Shown here: in pieces, positions 32,595 to 40,505 of the stretch
Layout of the letters: every line of letters begins with the position of its first letter
How positions within the stretch are numbered: the first letter of the stretch is position 1
NCBI GenBank assembly: GCA_937976375.1
Contig: CALJRU010000007.1
Span: 1 to 51,632, forward strand
Direction: 5' to 3'
DNA length: 51,632 bases
Origin: an uncultured Peptococcaceae bacterium
GTDB taxonomy: Bacteria > Bacillota > Peptococcia > Peptococcales > Peptococcaceae
Translations under genes and position numbers: made by a program
The notes under the pieces: model-generated
Databases searched by the model: none
What the model was told of the DNA's origin: nothing
The model's input: the letters and a program-made list of their open reading frames with translations, nothing else

Positions 32595-33896
32595 TCATAT
32601 CGGCAGAAAAATGCTAAGTAAAAACACACCTTCAATGCGCTGAATCTGCACACTGCCGCCATTTTTTTCTGTTTTCTCACGAATGCTAAACAATCCAAAA
32701 CCATGGTTGCGCGGATCGTCCTTGCTGGTACGTCCTCGCTGCTCACCGGAACGTGCCAAAGGATTTTCCAACGTTACAACATAATACTGCTGATTTTTAC
32801 GAACCGTAAACTTCAGCCACCGAAAACGCTCCTCAGAGAGACGAAGATTTTCCTCGATCGCGTTATCAATGGCATTCGCAAAAATGGCACAGGTATCAAA
32901 AGGCGACAAGCGCAACGGCGCCGCAAAAGCACCCGACACCGTAACCGCAATGCCCTCCTTACGGAATTGTGCCGCGCGCCCGTTCAAAATCGCATCCACA
33001 TGGTCATCCCCTGTCTGATACAGCTGACCAGCGGTCTCCGACCATTCGGCACGATAATGCTCGAGATACTCTGCCAGTTCCTCTGTCTTCCCGGCTTCAC
33101 ACAACTGAGCCATGCGCGCCAAATGATGCTTCATATCATGGCGAAACGCACGAATATCCTCCTGACTCTGCTTATAGCGTTCAAAATACTGCAGCTCATT
33201 GTCAACATACTGCGCATTCAAAGCGTTCAGATGCTGATAATAGGCCGTTGTCTTGCTGCGCCACACCATCACCAGAAAAAACATGTTGTTAAACACCACC
33301 AATGCCGTCAGCATCGACACCAAAAAAGCACCACTGTCGTTGGACAGCACCGATACGTTCAGTTCTCCGTTTTTTGGATTTAAAACCACCCCCAACAGTG
33401 TGGTCAGCATGAACAGAAAAGCAGCAGCCGCATACTCCAGCACTGAAAACCGAATCGCCAACTGATCATCGTATTTTTTACGCTGACGATACACCCAGAA
33501 AATGACTGCAAAATCTGCAAGTGCCGTCAACGCCGACAAAATACCATCTTGTTTGCCATTGACCAAATCAATGCCCATGACATTAAACACAAACACCAGC
33601 GTGTTCAGCGGAAAGCCCGCAATCAACGTCAACAGCATCGTTGCAAAAACTGTCTTAATGCGTCGCACATTGGTCATTGTCCAAATACAGGTACAAATAT
33701 AGCAAAACATAACCAGCATGTAGAAAAGATTATTGTTCAACACAACAGTGACAGCAAGCAGCACCCCCGCCACGCCGCCATAAACCAAGCAGCGCTCACG
33801 AGAAAGCGCGTGGCGATCCCGTGCATCAATCACAAAAGACATCAGCATCATCATCAGCAACAGATCCAATATGATCGTTACAAATTTTACCGCCAT
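32595..33896 (-). CDS. Sensor histidine kinase, AgrC/GHKL type
   Basis: A 433-residue membrane kinase. Six or seven hydrophobic segments cover about residues 1-215, a coiled-coil-like linker follows, and the phospho-acceptor is His253 in FRHDMKHHLA, the HPK10-type motif of AgrC-like kinases. The C-terminal GHKL ATPase has NAIDNAIEE (N box) and GFGLFSIREKTEKNGG. Such kinases often sense peptides, but no AgrD/AgrB-like genes lie nearby, so the signal is unknown. It starts within 1 bp of the response-regulator stop. Confidence 0.92.
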   Translation of the reverse strand: MAVKFVTIILDLLLMMMLMSFVIDARDRHALSRERCLVYGGVAGVLLAVTVVLNNNLFYMLVMFCYICTCIWTMTNVRRIKTVFATMLLTLIAGFPLNTLVFVFNVMGIDLVNGKQDGILSALTALADFAVIFWVYRQRKKYDDQLAIRFSVLEYAAAAFLFMLTTLLGVVLNPKNGELNVSVLSNDSGAFLVSMLTALVVFNNMFFLVMVWRSKTTAYYQHLNALNAQYVDNELQYFERYKQSQEDIRAFRHDMKHHLARMAQLCEAGKTEELAEYLEHYRAEWSETAGQLYQTGDDHVDAILNGRAAQFRKEGIAVTVSGAFAAPLRLSPFDTCAIFANAIDNAIEENLRLSEERFRWLKFTVRKNQQYYVVTLENPLARSGEQRGRTSKDDPRNHGFGLFSIREKTEKNGGSVQIQRIEGVFLLSIFLPI

Positions 33897-34606
33897 TATC
33901 CCCTCGCTGTTCTGCTCACGTAAGCCTGAAACGCAGTCTTAAACTGTTTACGCCGCAGCCGGCTCAATGGAATCTGCGCGCCATTAACCATCTGCACCGC
34001 TGACTTGTCAATAAACGCCACATAGCGCATATTGATCAGATAACTGCGATGCACACGATAAAAATCTTCGTGCTTCAGCAGTTCAGCGATGGCGTCCAAC
34101 CCTTTACGGTCATAAAACGACGTATCTTTAAGCACCAGGCAGACTCTTTTGTCCTGCGCTTCGATGTAAAACACATCCTTTGCACGCACCACAGCCTCAA
34201 TGTCCTTATCTTCTACATGCAGCATAAACTGGTCGGCCAGTTCATCACGGACTGCCGAGATTGCCTCCGCCAATTTCTCCGGCTGCAAAGGCTTCACCAA
34301 ATAACGAAACGCCGCCACTTCATACCCCGTCAGCGCAAATTCGTCATGAGAAGTAATGAAAATAATATAGCACTCTGGCAAAAACTGACGCACCTTTTTT
34401 GCCGTTTCGATGCCGTTCATGCCGATCATTTCTATATCAAGGAGTACCAAATCATACGGCTGCGTCTGTTTATGGATGGCTGCTACCAATGCTTCGCCAG
34501 ATGTAAAACCATCCACCAGCATGTCCAAGTCCTGAAAAGTCTGATCGATAAACGCACGCAGCGTCTGCTGCATATGCCAGTCATCGTCACATATCGCTAT
34601 TTTCAT
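33896..34606 (-). CDS. LytTR-family response regulator
   Basis: A 236-residue regulator. The receiver domain spans 1-120 with acidic CDDD (6-9), the phospho-acceptor Asp57 in LLDIEM, ITSHDE and the KPL lysine. The LytTR DNA-binding domain fills about 130-236 (FYRVHRSYLINMRYV, then IPLSRLRRKQFKTAF). It is the partner of the adjacent kinase and would bind direct repeats at target promoters. The ATG at 34606 has GGGGGAG upstream. The target genes are unknown; the nearest candidates are the AGCS and NhaC transporters or the CPBP protease. Confidence 0.94.
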   Translation of the reverse strand: MKIAICDDDWHMQQTLRAFIDQTFQDLDMLVDGFTSGEALVAAIHKQTQPYDLVLLDIEMIGMNGIETAKKVRQFLPECYIIFITSHDEFALTGYEVAAFRYLVKPLQPEKLAEAISAVRDELADQFMLHVEDKDIEAVVRAKDVFYIEAQDKRVCLVLKDTSFYDRKGLDAIAELLKHEDFYRVHRSYLINMRYVAFIDKSAVQMVNGAQIPLSRLRRKQFKTAFQAYVSRTARG

Positions 34607-34640
34607 AGACGCTCCCCCTTAAGCAAGGATTATTAGCTCC

Positions 34641-34669
34641 ATTATATTTTGTTATCGGGAGTGAAACAA
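34641..34669 (-). promoter_or_regulatory. Promoter of the two-component operon
   Basis: Minus strand TTGTTT (34669-34664), 17-bp spacer, TATAAT (34646-34641). Confidence 0.75.
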
Positions 34670-34701
34670 GTGCGGATTGCAGCAATGCCAACATATAAAA
34701 T

Positions 34702-34741
34702 AAGAGCGTTGCTCTGATAAAATCAAAGCAGCGCTCTTTTT
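34702..34741. terminator. Terminator of the AGCS gene
   Basis: A 12-bp stem with one wobble (34702-34713 and 34727-34738); T-rich on both sides (TTATTTTAT on the minus strand, CTTTTTG on the plus strand). Confidence 0.8.
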
Positions 34742-34748
34742 GTTATGC

Positions 34749-36152
34749 TCACTCCCAAATGCCAGGAGTCGTATTTTTGATGCCGGCCTCTTCGGCTTTG
34801 AATACTGGATCTTTACCAGCTTTCTTTTGACGCGTGTAATCGTCCAATGCTTTTCTGACTGTGCCATTAAGGCAGAACAAAGCAATGATATTAACGATTG
34901 CCATGCAGCCCATAGTGATGTCTGCTAATGCCCACGCGGCATCCATGGAGTTGATTGCACCAACAAACACCATCACGACACAAGTGCAGCGGAAAATGAA
35001 CAGGAATACTTTGTTATCAGAGATAAAACGTGCATTAAACTCTGCGTAGAAATAGTTCCCGATCAATGAAGTAAATGCGAAAAGTGCCACGGCAGCGGTC
35101 ATAAAATGAACACCCATAGATCCAAAGACCGTTTCCACAGCCGCCTGAACCAGCGGAATTCCATCCAAAGAGCCACCTTTTTCATAAACCCCGGAGAACA
35201 ACACAAGGAAACCAGTGGTCGAGCAAATAATGATGGTATCAATGAAGACCGACAGCACCTGAACCAACCCCTGTTTAACTGGATGGGACACTTCAGAAGA
35301 AGCAGCAGCATTTGGCGCCGACCCCATCCCGGCTTCATTGGAGAACAGCCCGCGTTTTACCCCCATGACCAGGCAGGAGCCGAGCATCCCGCCAAAGATG
35401 GCACGGAAATCAAAGGCATCGCGGAAAAGGACACTGATCACTTCTGGGAACTTATCAATATTAGAGATGATGATAACCAGCCCAATAAAAATATAAAGCG
35501 CCGCCATGATTGGAACCAAAATGGAAGATACCTTACTGATCTTATCCACACCACTAAAGAACAACACCATGGCAATAACAGCTAAAATGATACCAAGATA
35601 AATTGGAACGCTGGAATGTTCCCAGTCATTGCTGTAATATTCAAAAGCAGAAACAATATTGAATGCCTGCAAACCATTAAAACCATACGCGAAAGTAAAG
35701 ATCAAAAGCACGGCAAAGACCGTTCCCAGCCAGCGCATGCCCATGGCTTTTTCAATATAATAAGCCGGACCACCCTTAAAAATAGCACCGTCACGTTCTT
35801 TATAAATCTGTGCCAAGGTGCTTTCTGCAAAAGCAGACGCGCCGCCAATAATGGCCATGATCCACATCCAAACAAGTGCCCCAGGACCACCAGCTACCAA
35901 GGCCGTTGCAATACCAGCAATATTCCCCGTACCAACGCGAGAAGCTGTTGCCACCATCAATGCCTGGAAAGATGAAATGGCATCCTTATTGGATTTCTTT
36001 TCCATAACCACGCGAAATGTCTCTGGAAAATAACGAATCTGCACAAAACGTGTACAAAATGAAAGAAATAGACCGATGATGATCAATAATCCAACGAGGA
36101 TATAAAGATACATAAAATCGTCTATCGCGACAAGTGTTTCTGTAATTGTCAT
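34749..36152 (-). CDS. Sodium/alanine(glycine) symporter, AGCS family
   Basis: A 467-residue membrane transporter with about eleven helices that imports alanine or glycine with sodium. The family regions are QALMVATASRVGTGNIAG near 63-80, GGPGALVWMW, FKGGPAYYIEKAMG and FSNEAGMGSAPNAAA. The ATG at 36152 has GGGGGAATCGAG upstream. It is preceded by its own possible promoter behind the NhaC terminator, so it is probably monocistronic. Confidence 0.95.
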   Translation of the reverse strand: MTITETLVAIDDFMYLYILVGLLIIIGLFLSFCTRFVQIRYFPETFRVVMEKKSNKDAISSFQALMVATASRVGTGNIAGIATALVAGGPGALVWMWIMAIIGGASAFAESTLAQIYKERDGAIFKGGPAYYIEKAMGMRWLGTVFAVLLIFTFAYGFNGLQAFNIVSAFEYYSNDWEHSSVPIYLGIILAVIAMVLFFSGVDKISKVSSILVPIMAALYIFIGLVIIISNIDKFPEVISVLFRDAFDFRAIFGGMLGSCLVMGVKRGLFSNEAGMGSAPNAAASSEVSHPVKQGLVQVLSVFIDTIIICSTTGFLVLFSGVYEKGGSLDGIPLVQAAVETVFGSMGVHFMTAAVALFAFTSLIGNYFYAEFNARFISDNKVFLFIFRCTCVVMVFVGAINSMDAAWALADITMGCMAIVNIIALFCLNGTVRKALDDYTRQKKAGKDPVFKAEEAGIKNTTPGIWE

Positions 36153-36228
36153 CTCGATTCCCCCTAAAAATTTATAGTTATCCTGATTCTGTGCTGAAAA
36201 GCCGCATCAGGAAAAACTTCCCTACACA

Positions 36229-36265
36229 ATGAAAACCCGGCGGCCACAAGTCGTCGGGTTTTCAT
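36229..36265 (-). terminator. Terminator of the NhaC gene
   Basis: ATGAAAACCCG (36229-36239) and CGGGTTTTCAT (36255-36265) form an 11-bp stem, extended by CG/CG pairs across a mismatch. A TTTTC segment lies in the 3' arm on the minus strand. It lacks a long T-run. Confidence 0.7.
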
Positions 36266-36287
36266 ATTCCATTTTCAAGATGTTCTA

Positions 36288-37913
36288 TCAGTCGGCCCAC
36301 TCAGCGCCGTATTTTTTCTGTTCATGCTTTTTAGCAAGAATCAGAACACCGATAAGAACTACTACCCCTACAATCCAGGAAATGAAAATATTCCGTGTCA
36401 TGCCAGCAACAACAAAAGCCACTGCAGAAATACCTGCAACCGTCAATGCGTAAGGCAGCTGTGTGTTGACATGGTTCAGATGGAAGCACTGTGCACCAGC
36501 AGATGCCATGATTGTCGTATCAGAAATTGGTGAGCAGTGGTCACCGCAAACAGCACCAGCCATGCAAGCGCTCATAGAAATAATCATAAGCTGTGGATCG
36601 GTTTCCTGGAAAGCTGCAACAACGATTGGAATCAAAATGCCAAACGTACCCCAGCTGGTACCAGTAGCAAATGCTAAACCACAGCCAATCAGGAAAATAA
36701 TCATTGGCAGGAAGTTCACCAAGGTGCCCGCAGAACCTTCAATCAAACCAGCTACATAGGTTGCTGCACCAAGGCTGTCGGTCATGGCTTTCAGGCTCCA
36801 TGCGAAGGTCAAGATCAAAATTGGTGCGATCATCGCTTCAAAACCTTTTGGCACGCATTCCATAAATTCAGTGAAAGACATAACACGGCGCACCATGTAG
36901 AAAATCAACGTGAACAGCAAACCAAAGAATGAGCCCACTGCCAAACCAACGGAAGCATCACTATTGGAGAAAGAATCAACAAAGCTTGTCCCAGCAAAGA
37001 AACCGCCGCTCCAGATCATACCAATAACGCAGGTAATGATTAAAACGATAACAGGCAGCAGCATATCTACAAGATGGCCGCCTTCTTCTTTGATTTCTTC
37101 TTCAAAACCATCATAAGGACGTTCACTGGTTGTGTACAAATCGCCCTTAATGGCATTGATTTCATGCAGCTCCATTAAACCATAATCGGCTCTCAACAGA
37201 GAAAGAAGCACAATAAAGATAATGGTAAACAATGCATAGAAATTATACGGAATGCACTGGATAAAAAGAGCAATCCCATTGGTATCTCCTGGCACAAAAC
37301 CAGAAACAGCTGCAGCCCAAGAAGAAATTGGCGCAATGATGCAGATTGGCGCTGCAGTCGAGTCGATCAAATACGCCAATTTTGCACGAGAAATATGGAA
37401 TTTATCGGTTACAGGACGCATAACACTACCAACCGTCAGGCAGTTGAAATAGTCATCAATGAAGATCAACACGCCAAGGCCAATGGTTGCCAGCTGTGCA
37501 CCAACACGATTTTTAATCTTTGTCTGCGCCCAGCGTCCAAACGCCGCTGACGCACCAGCTTTATTCATCAAAGAAACGATGATCCCAAGAATAACCAAGA
37601 AAATAATGATACCAACATTATACGGATCAGATAAAACAGCAACGATCCCTTCCGTATAAACATGTGTGATCGTTCCTTCAAAGTTAAAGCCAGAGTACAA
37701 CAGCCCCCCTGCAACAACCCCAACGAACAAGGAACTATACACTTCTTTGGTGGCCAACGCCAAAGAGATGGCCACAACTGGCGGTACCAACGCCCAGATC
37801 GTCTGCTGTACAGATTCAGCTGTCGTGGTAAATGCCGCCACCAGCATCAGCGCAATCACTACGAGCAAAACAATGAGTGTCGCTGTGCTGTTCTTTTTCT
37901 TTTTTGTAGACAT
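36288..37913 (-). CDS. NhaC-family Na+/H+ antiporter
   Basis: A 541-residue membrane antiporter with about eleven to twelve helices and a lysine-rich N-terminus (MSTKKKKNS). Family blocks are FIDDYFNCLTVGSVMRP, LIDSTAAPICIIAPISSW, FATGTSWGTFGILIP and CGDHCSPISDTTIMASAG. The last two are typical of NhaC-type proteins. Substrate could be Na+/H+ or an organic anion exchange such as malate/lactate known in relatives. The start at 37913 has AGGGGG twelve bases upstream and GAGG directly before the ATG. A palindrome lies 114 bp upstream. Confidence 0.93.
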   Translation of the reverse strand: MSTKKKKNSTATLIVLLVVIALMLVAAFTTTAESVQQTIWALVPPVVAISLALATKEVYSSLFVGVVAGGLLYSGFNFEGTITHVYTEGIVAVLSDPYNVGIIIFLVILGIIVSLMNKAGASAAFGRWAQTKIKNRVGAQLATIGLGVLIFIDDYFNCLTVGSVMRPVTDKFHISRAKLAYLIDSTAAPICIIAPISSWAAAVSGFVPGDTNGIALFIQCIPYNFYALFTIIFIVLLSLLRADYGLMELHEINAIKGDLYTTSERPYDGFEEEIKEEGGHLVDMLLPVIVLIITCVIGMIWSGGFFAGTSFVDSFSNSDASVGLAVGSFFGLLFTLIFYMVRRVMSFTEFMECVPKGFEAMIAPILILTFAWSLKAMTDSLGAATYVAGLIEGSAGTLVNFLPMIIFLIGCGLAFATGTSWGTFGILIPIVVAAFQETDPQLMIISMSACMAGAVCGDHCSPISDTTIMASAGAQCFHLNHVNTQLPYALTVAGISAVAFVVAGMTRNIFISWIVGVVVLIGVLILAKKHEQKKYGAEWAD

Positions 37914-38026
37914 ACCTCGATACTACCCCCTAAGCCAAAATAATATGCATAAAATTACATATATATTCCTATTTTACACTGTGAAAGCGCCATTTTCTAC
38001 TGCCATTATGAAACATAAAAAAATAC

Positions 38027-38051
38027 TATCAAATCAAATTATGATTTGATA
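38027..38051. promoter_or_regulatory. Perfect palindrome upstream of the NhaC gene
   Basis: TATCAAATCA, AATTA, TGATTTGATA: 10-bp arms with a 5-bp centre. It lies between the AraC-gene terminator and the NhaC start, with no T-run behind it, so it looks more like an operator than a terminator. The regulator is unknown. Confidence 0.45.
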
Positions 38052-38062
38052 AGATGGCACAA

Positions 38063-38114
38063 AAATAGGCCCTGAATAGAATGATGCAATGCACTTCCTA
38101 CTCAGGGCCTATTT
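38063..38114 (-). terminator. Terminator of the AraC-type regulator gene
   Basis: AAATAGGCCCTGA (38063-38075) and TCAGGGCCTATTT (38102-38114) form a perfect 13-bp stem with a 26-nt loop. On the minus strand the stem continues into TTTTT. Confidence 0.8.
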
Positions 38115-38195
38115 ATTTTCATAAAAGAAATTTGAAATGCAAAAATGCCATCCATGTCTTAGCCAATGCAGCTAAAATAAAGGTTTTTCCCCATT

Positions 38196-39056
38196 TCAAA
38201 CACGTTTCTTAATTGGCAGCCACACTTCACTATAGTAGTTATCATCCTGGATGCCTTTCTCGTACATTGCGGCGTCGTCGTAGCGTTCAATATTGATGCC
38301 GGCAGCAATTTCGTAGTCACCGTTGCCTGGGAGCCATTCGGAAAAGATCTGCTCATTCACGGCACGCAGAGACTCCGCCATCTTCCCCCTGCAAGGAAAG
38401 ACGGCCCAGGTGTGTGCTGGAATCGTGCGCGTGGTGTACTCTTGTGTCAGAACCATTGCTGGATCATAGGGGTCGGCAATCAGATACTCAAAGGTATCCC
38501 CGCTCATTTGCTCGTCAATATTGATGCCGTATAATCCGCGCACGGTCTGCGCGCCACCTGCTGCAAAATGTTCCTGCCAGAAAGCTGGAACTTTTGTCGG
38601 TCCTTCGTCGTAGGTAAAGGTTGCCGCACGACAAAGAACCGTGAAAGCTTCTTTCTTTTCAATGCGATATTCCATGTTTCTTCCACCTTCCAATGAAATT
38701 TTTAGGGAAAGCGGCGCAAACGAGACAATCGCCCCACCGCTTTTTCTCAAGGCGGTCGGAGTCAACCCATGGAAGCGTGTAAAAGCTTTCGTAAAACCAT
38801 CGGCTGAATCATAACCATAATCCAGCGCAATGTCCAAAATAGAGCGCTCACTCATCAATACCGCCAGACCCGCCTGTGAAAGACGCCGCCTGCGTATGTA
38901 TTCGCCAACACTCATATCGCAAAGCATGGAAAACCCTCTCTGAAAATAGAACGGCGACAACGCCGCTGCCCGGGCAATGTCTTCCACGCTGAGGGGCTCC
39001 TGCAAATGTGCTTCGATATAGGCAATGGCCTTGCTGATGCTTTCACTCCATGCCAT
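38196..39056 (-). CDS. AraC-family regulator with GyrI-like effector-binding domain
   Basis: A 286-residue regulator. Two AraC-type helix-turn-helix motifs lie in residues 1-105 (LSVEDIARAAALSPFYFQR and LDIALDYGYDSADGFTKAF-RFHG). A GyrI-like/effector-binding domain lies at about 125-286 (MEYRIEKKEAFTVLCRAATF, then AHTWAVFPCRG), as in Rob/SoxS-linked multidrug regulators. It may bind a small lipophilic compound. The ATG at 39056 has GGAGGG upstream. A TATAAT box (39084-39079) with a poor -35 suggests activated or self-controlled expression. Confidence 0.92.
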   Translation of the reverse strand: MAWSESISKAIAYIEAHLQEPLSVEDIARAAALSPFYFQRGFSMLCDMSVGEYIRRRRLSQAGLAVLMSERSILDIALDYGYDSADGFTKAFTRFHGLTPTALRKSGGAIVSFAPLSLKISLEGGRNMEYRIEKKEAFTVLCRAATFTYDEGPTKVPAFWQEHFAAGGAQTVRGLYGINIDEQMSGDTFEYLIADPYDPAMVLTQEYTTRTIPAHTWAVFPCRGKMAESLRAVNEQIFSEWLPGNGDYEIAAGINIERYDDAAMYEKGIQDDNYYSEVWLPIKKRV

Positions 39057-39141
39057 GGTTATCCCTCCTTCCATCCTCATTATAGGAAAGGTGTGGCATG
39101 CTTGCCCGACACAGAATGCTCTATTTTGTCAGAACTGTATT

Positions 39142-40419
39142 TTAGAGATCTTTATGGTGGAACTGTTTGTCGCCACTGGCATAGTCAGCAACAATCTGCC
39201 CCTTGCCAAAAAGTTTGTATTTATAGGTAACGAGTCCTTCTAAGCCAACAGGGCCGCGTGCATGAATTTTACCTGTGGAAATGCCTACTTCCGCGCCAAA
39301 CCCATAACGGTAGCCATCGGCAAAACGTGTGGAGCAGTTATGGTAAACACCGGCGCTGTCCACCATCTGCATGAATCGCGCTGCCGCTTCGGCATCCTCT
39401 GTAAGGATGGCATCCGTGTGATGGGAGCCATATTTATTGATGTGGGCAATGGCTTCATCAACGCCGTCGACCAGTTTGACGGAACAGATGAGGTCACCAT
39501 ATTCTGTATCAAATTCATCTTCGCTCATCACTTCTACAGGAATGATTGCAGCAACTTCTTTTGTGCCACGCAAACGCACACCTGCTGCTTCTAACGCTAC
39601 TGCGGCTTTTGGCAGGAATTCCTTGGCAATGCTGCGATCGACCAAAAGGGTTTCCATGGCATTGCAAGCAGCCGCATATTGTGTCTTGGCATCAACGATG
39701 ATTGGCAGTGCTGCTTCCTGATCACAAGCTTTGTCTGCATAAATATGACAAATACCGCTGGAATGCCCCATCACTGGAATCTTCGTATTATCCATGATGT
39801 AACGCACAAATTTATTGGAGCCACGTGGAATGAGCAAATCAACATCCTGATCACAGGCGAGCAGTTCGTCAATTTCGCTGTGTGCTTCTGCTTGCAGCAA
39901 ACAATTTTCTGGAAGCCCAGCACGCACGACGGCATCTTTGATTAAATGGAACAGCACACGATTGGTATTTGCCGTTTCTTTGCCACCCTTGAGAATGGCG
40001 CAGTTGCCGCTTTTCACGCAAAGGGAAGCAATCTGCACCAGTGCATCAGGACGTGCCTCAAAGATCACACCAATAACGCCAATTGGCACCGTGGAACGAT
40101 AAAGTGTGAGACCCGCGTCCAATTCTCGCGCCAAAGTAATTTTATTCAGCGGATCCGGCAGCGTTTCCAACTGACGTAAACCAGAAATGCAGTCTCTTAA
40201 TTTGCCTTCATCAAATTTCAAACGTTTTTTGGTGGCACCAGCCACCCCATTGGCGTCAGCGGCTGCCAGATCTTCCGCATTGGCTGCAAAGATCTCTGCC
40301 TGATGTTCTTCCAAAGCAATGGCAATCGCTTCCAAAGCAGCATTGCGGCAAGTATTGCTGGATGCCGCTAAAACAGGCGCGGCTAATTTCATACGGCGCG
40401 CTTCTTCTTTCATGTTCAT
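39142..40419 (-). CDS. proA: Glutamate-5-semialdehyde dehydrogenase (gamma-glutamyl phosphate reductase)
   Basis: A 425-residue NADPH-dependent enzyme of proline synthesis, reducing gamma-glutamyl phosphate. ProA blocks are RSTVPIGVIGVIFEARPDAL, KSGNCAILKGGKE, LLIPRGSNKFV, AACNAMETLL (catalytic Cys in the AACNAMET motif) and NCSTRFADGYRYGFGAEVG. The ATG at 40419 has AAAGGAGG nine bases upstream; a longer reading to 40470 lacks an RBS. The kinase partner proB is not adjacent and not in this window, which is unusual because proB and proA usually form an operon. Confidence 0.96.
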   Translation of the reverse strand: MNMKEEARRMKLAAPVLAASSNTCRNAALEAIAIALEEHQAEIFAANAEDLAAADANGVAGATKKRLKFDEGKLRDCISGLRQLETLPDPLNKITLARELDAGLTLYRSTVPIGVIGVIFEARPDALVQIASLCVKSGNCAILKGGKETANTNRVLFHLIKDAVVRAGLPENCLLQAEAHSEIDELLACDQDVDLLIPRGSNKFVRYIMDNTKIPVMGHSSGICHIYADKACDQEAALPIIVDAKTQYAAACNAMETLLVDRSIAKEFLPKAAVALEAAGVRLRGTKEVAAIIPVEVMSEDEFDTEYGDLICSVKLVDGVDEAIAHINKYGSHHTDAILTEDAEAAARFMQMVDSAGVYHNCSTRFADGYRYGFGAEVGISTGKIHARGPVGLEGLVTYKYKLFGKGQIVADYASGDKQFHHKDL

Positions 40420-40470
40420 AAGGTGAAGCCTCCTTTGGGATTTGAGGGAATTTTTCTCATAGTAACACAA

Positions 40471-40495
40471 AACCCGGCGATTGTCTCGCCGGGTT
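40471..40495 (-). terminator. Terminator of the EamA-Nudix gene
   Basis: AACCCGGCGA (40471-40480) and TCGCCGGGTT (40486-40495), a perfect 10-bp GC-rich stem with a 5-nt loop, followed on the minus strand by TTTTG. Confidence 0.82.
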
Positions 40496-40505
40496 GTATA
40501 TTTAT

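Noticed and set aside
32483..34748. An AgrD-like signal peptide gene near the AgrC-type kinase
   Set aside because: No short ORF with an RBS and an amphipathic leader plus acidic tail was found in the gaps.
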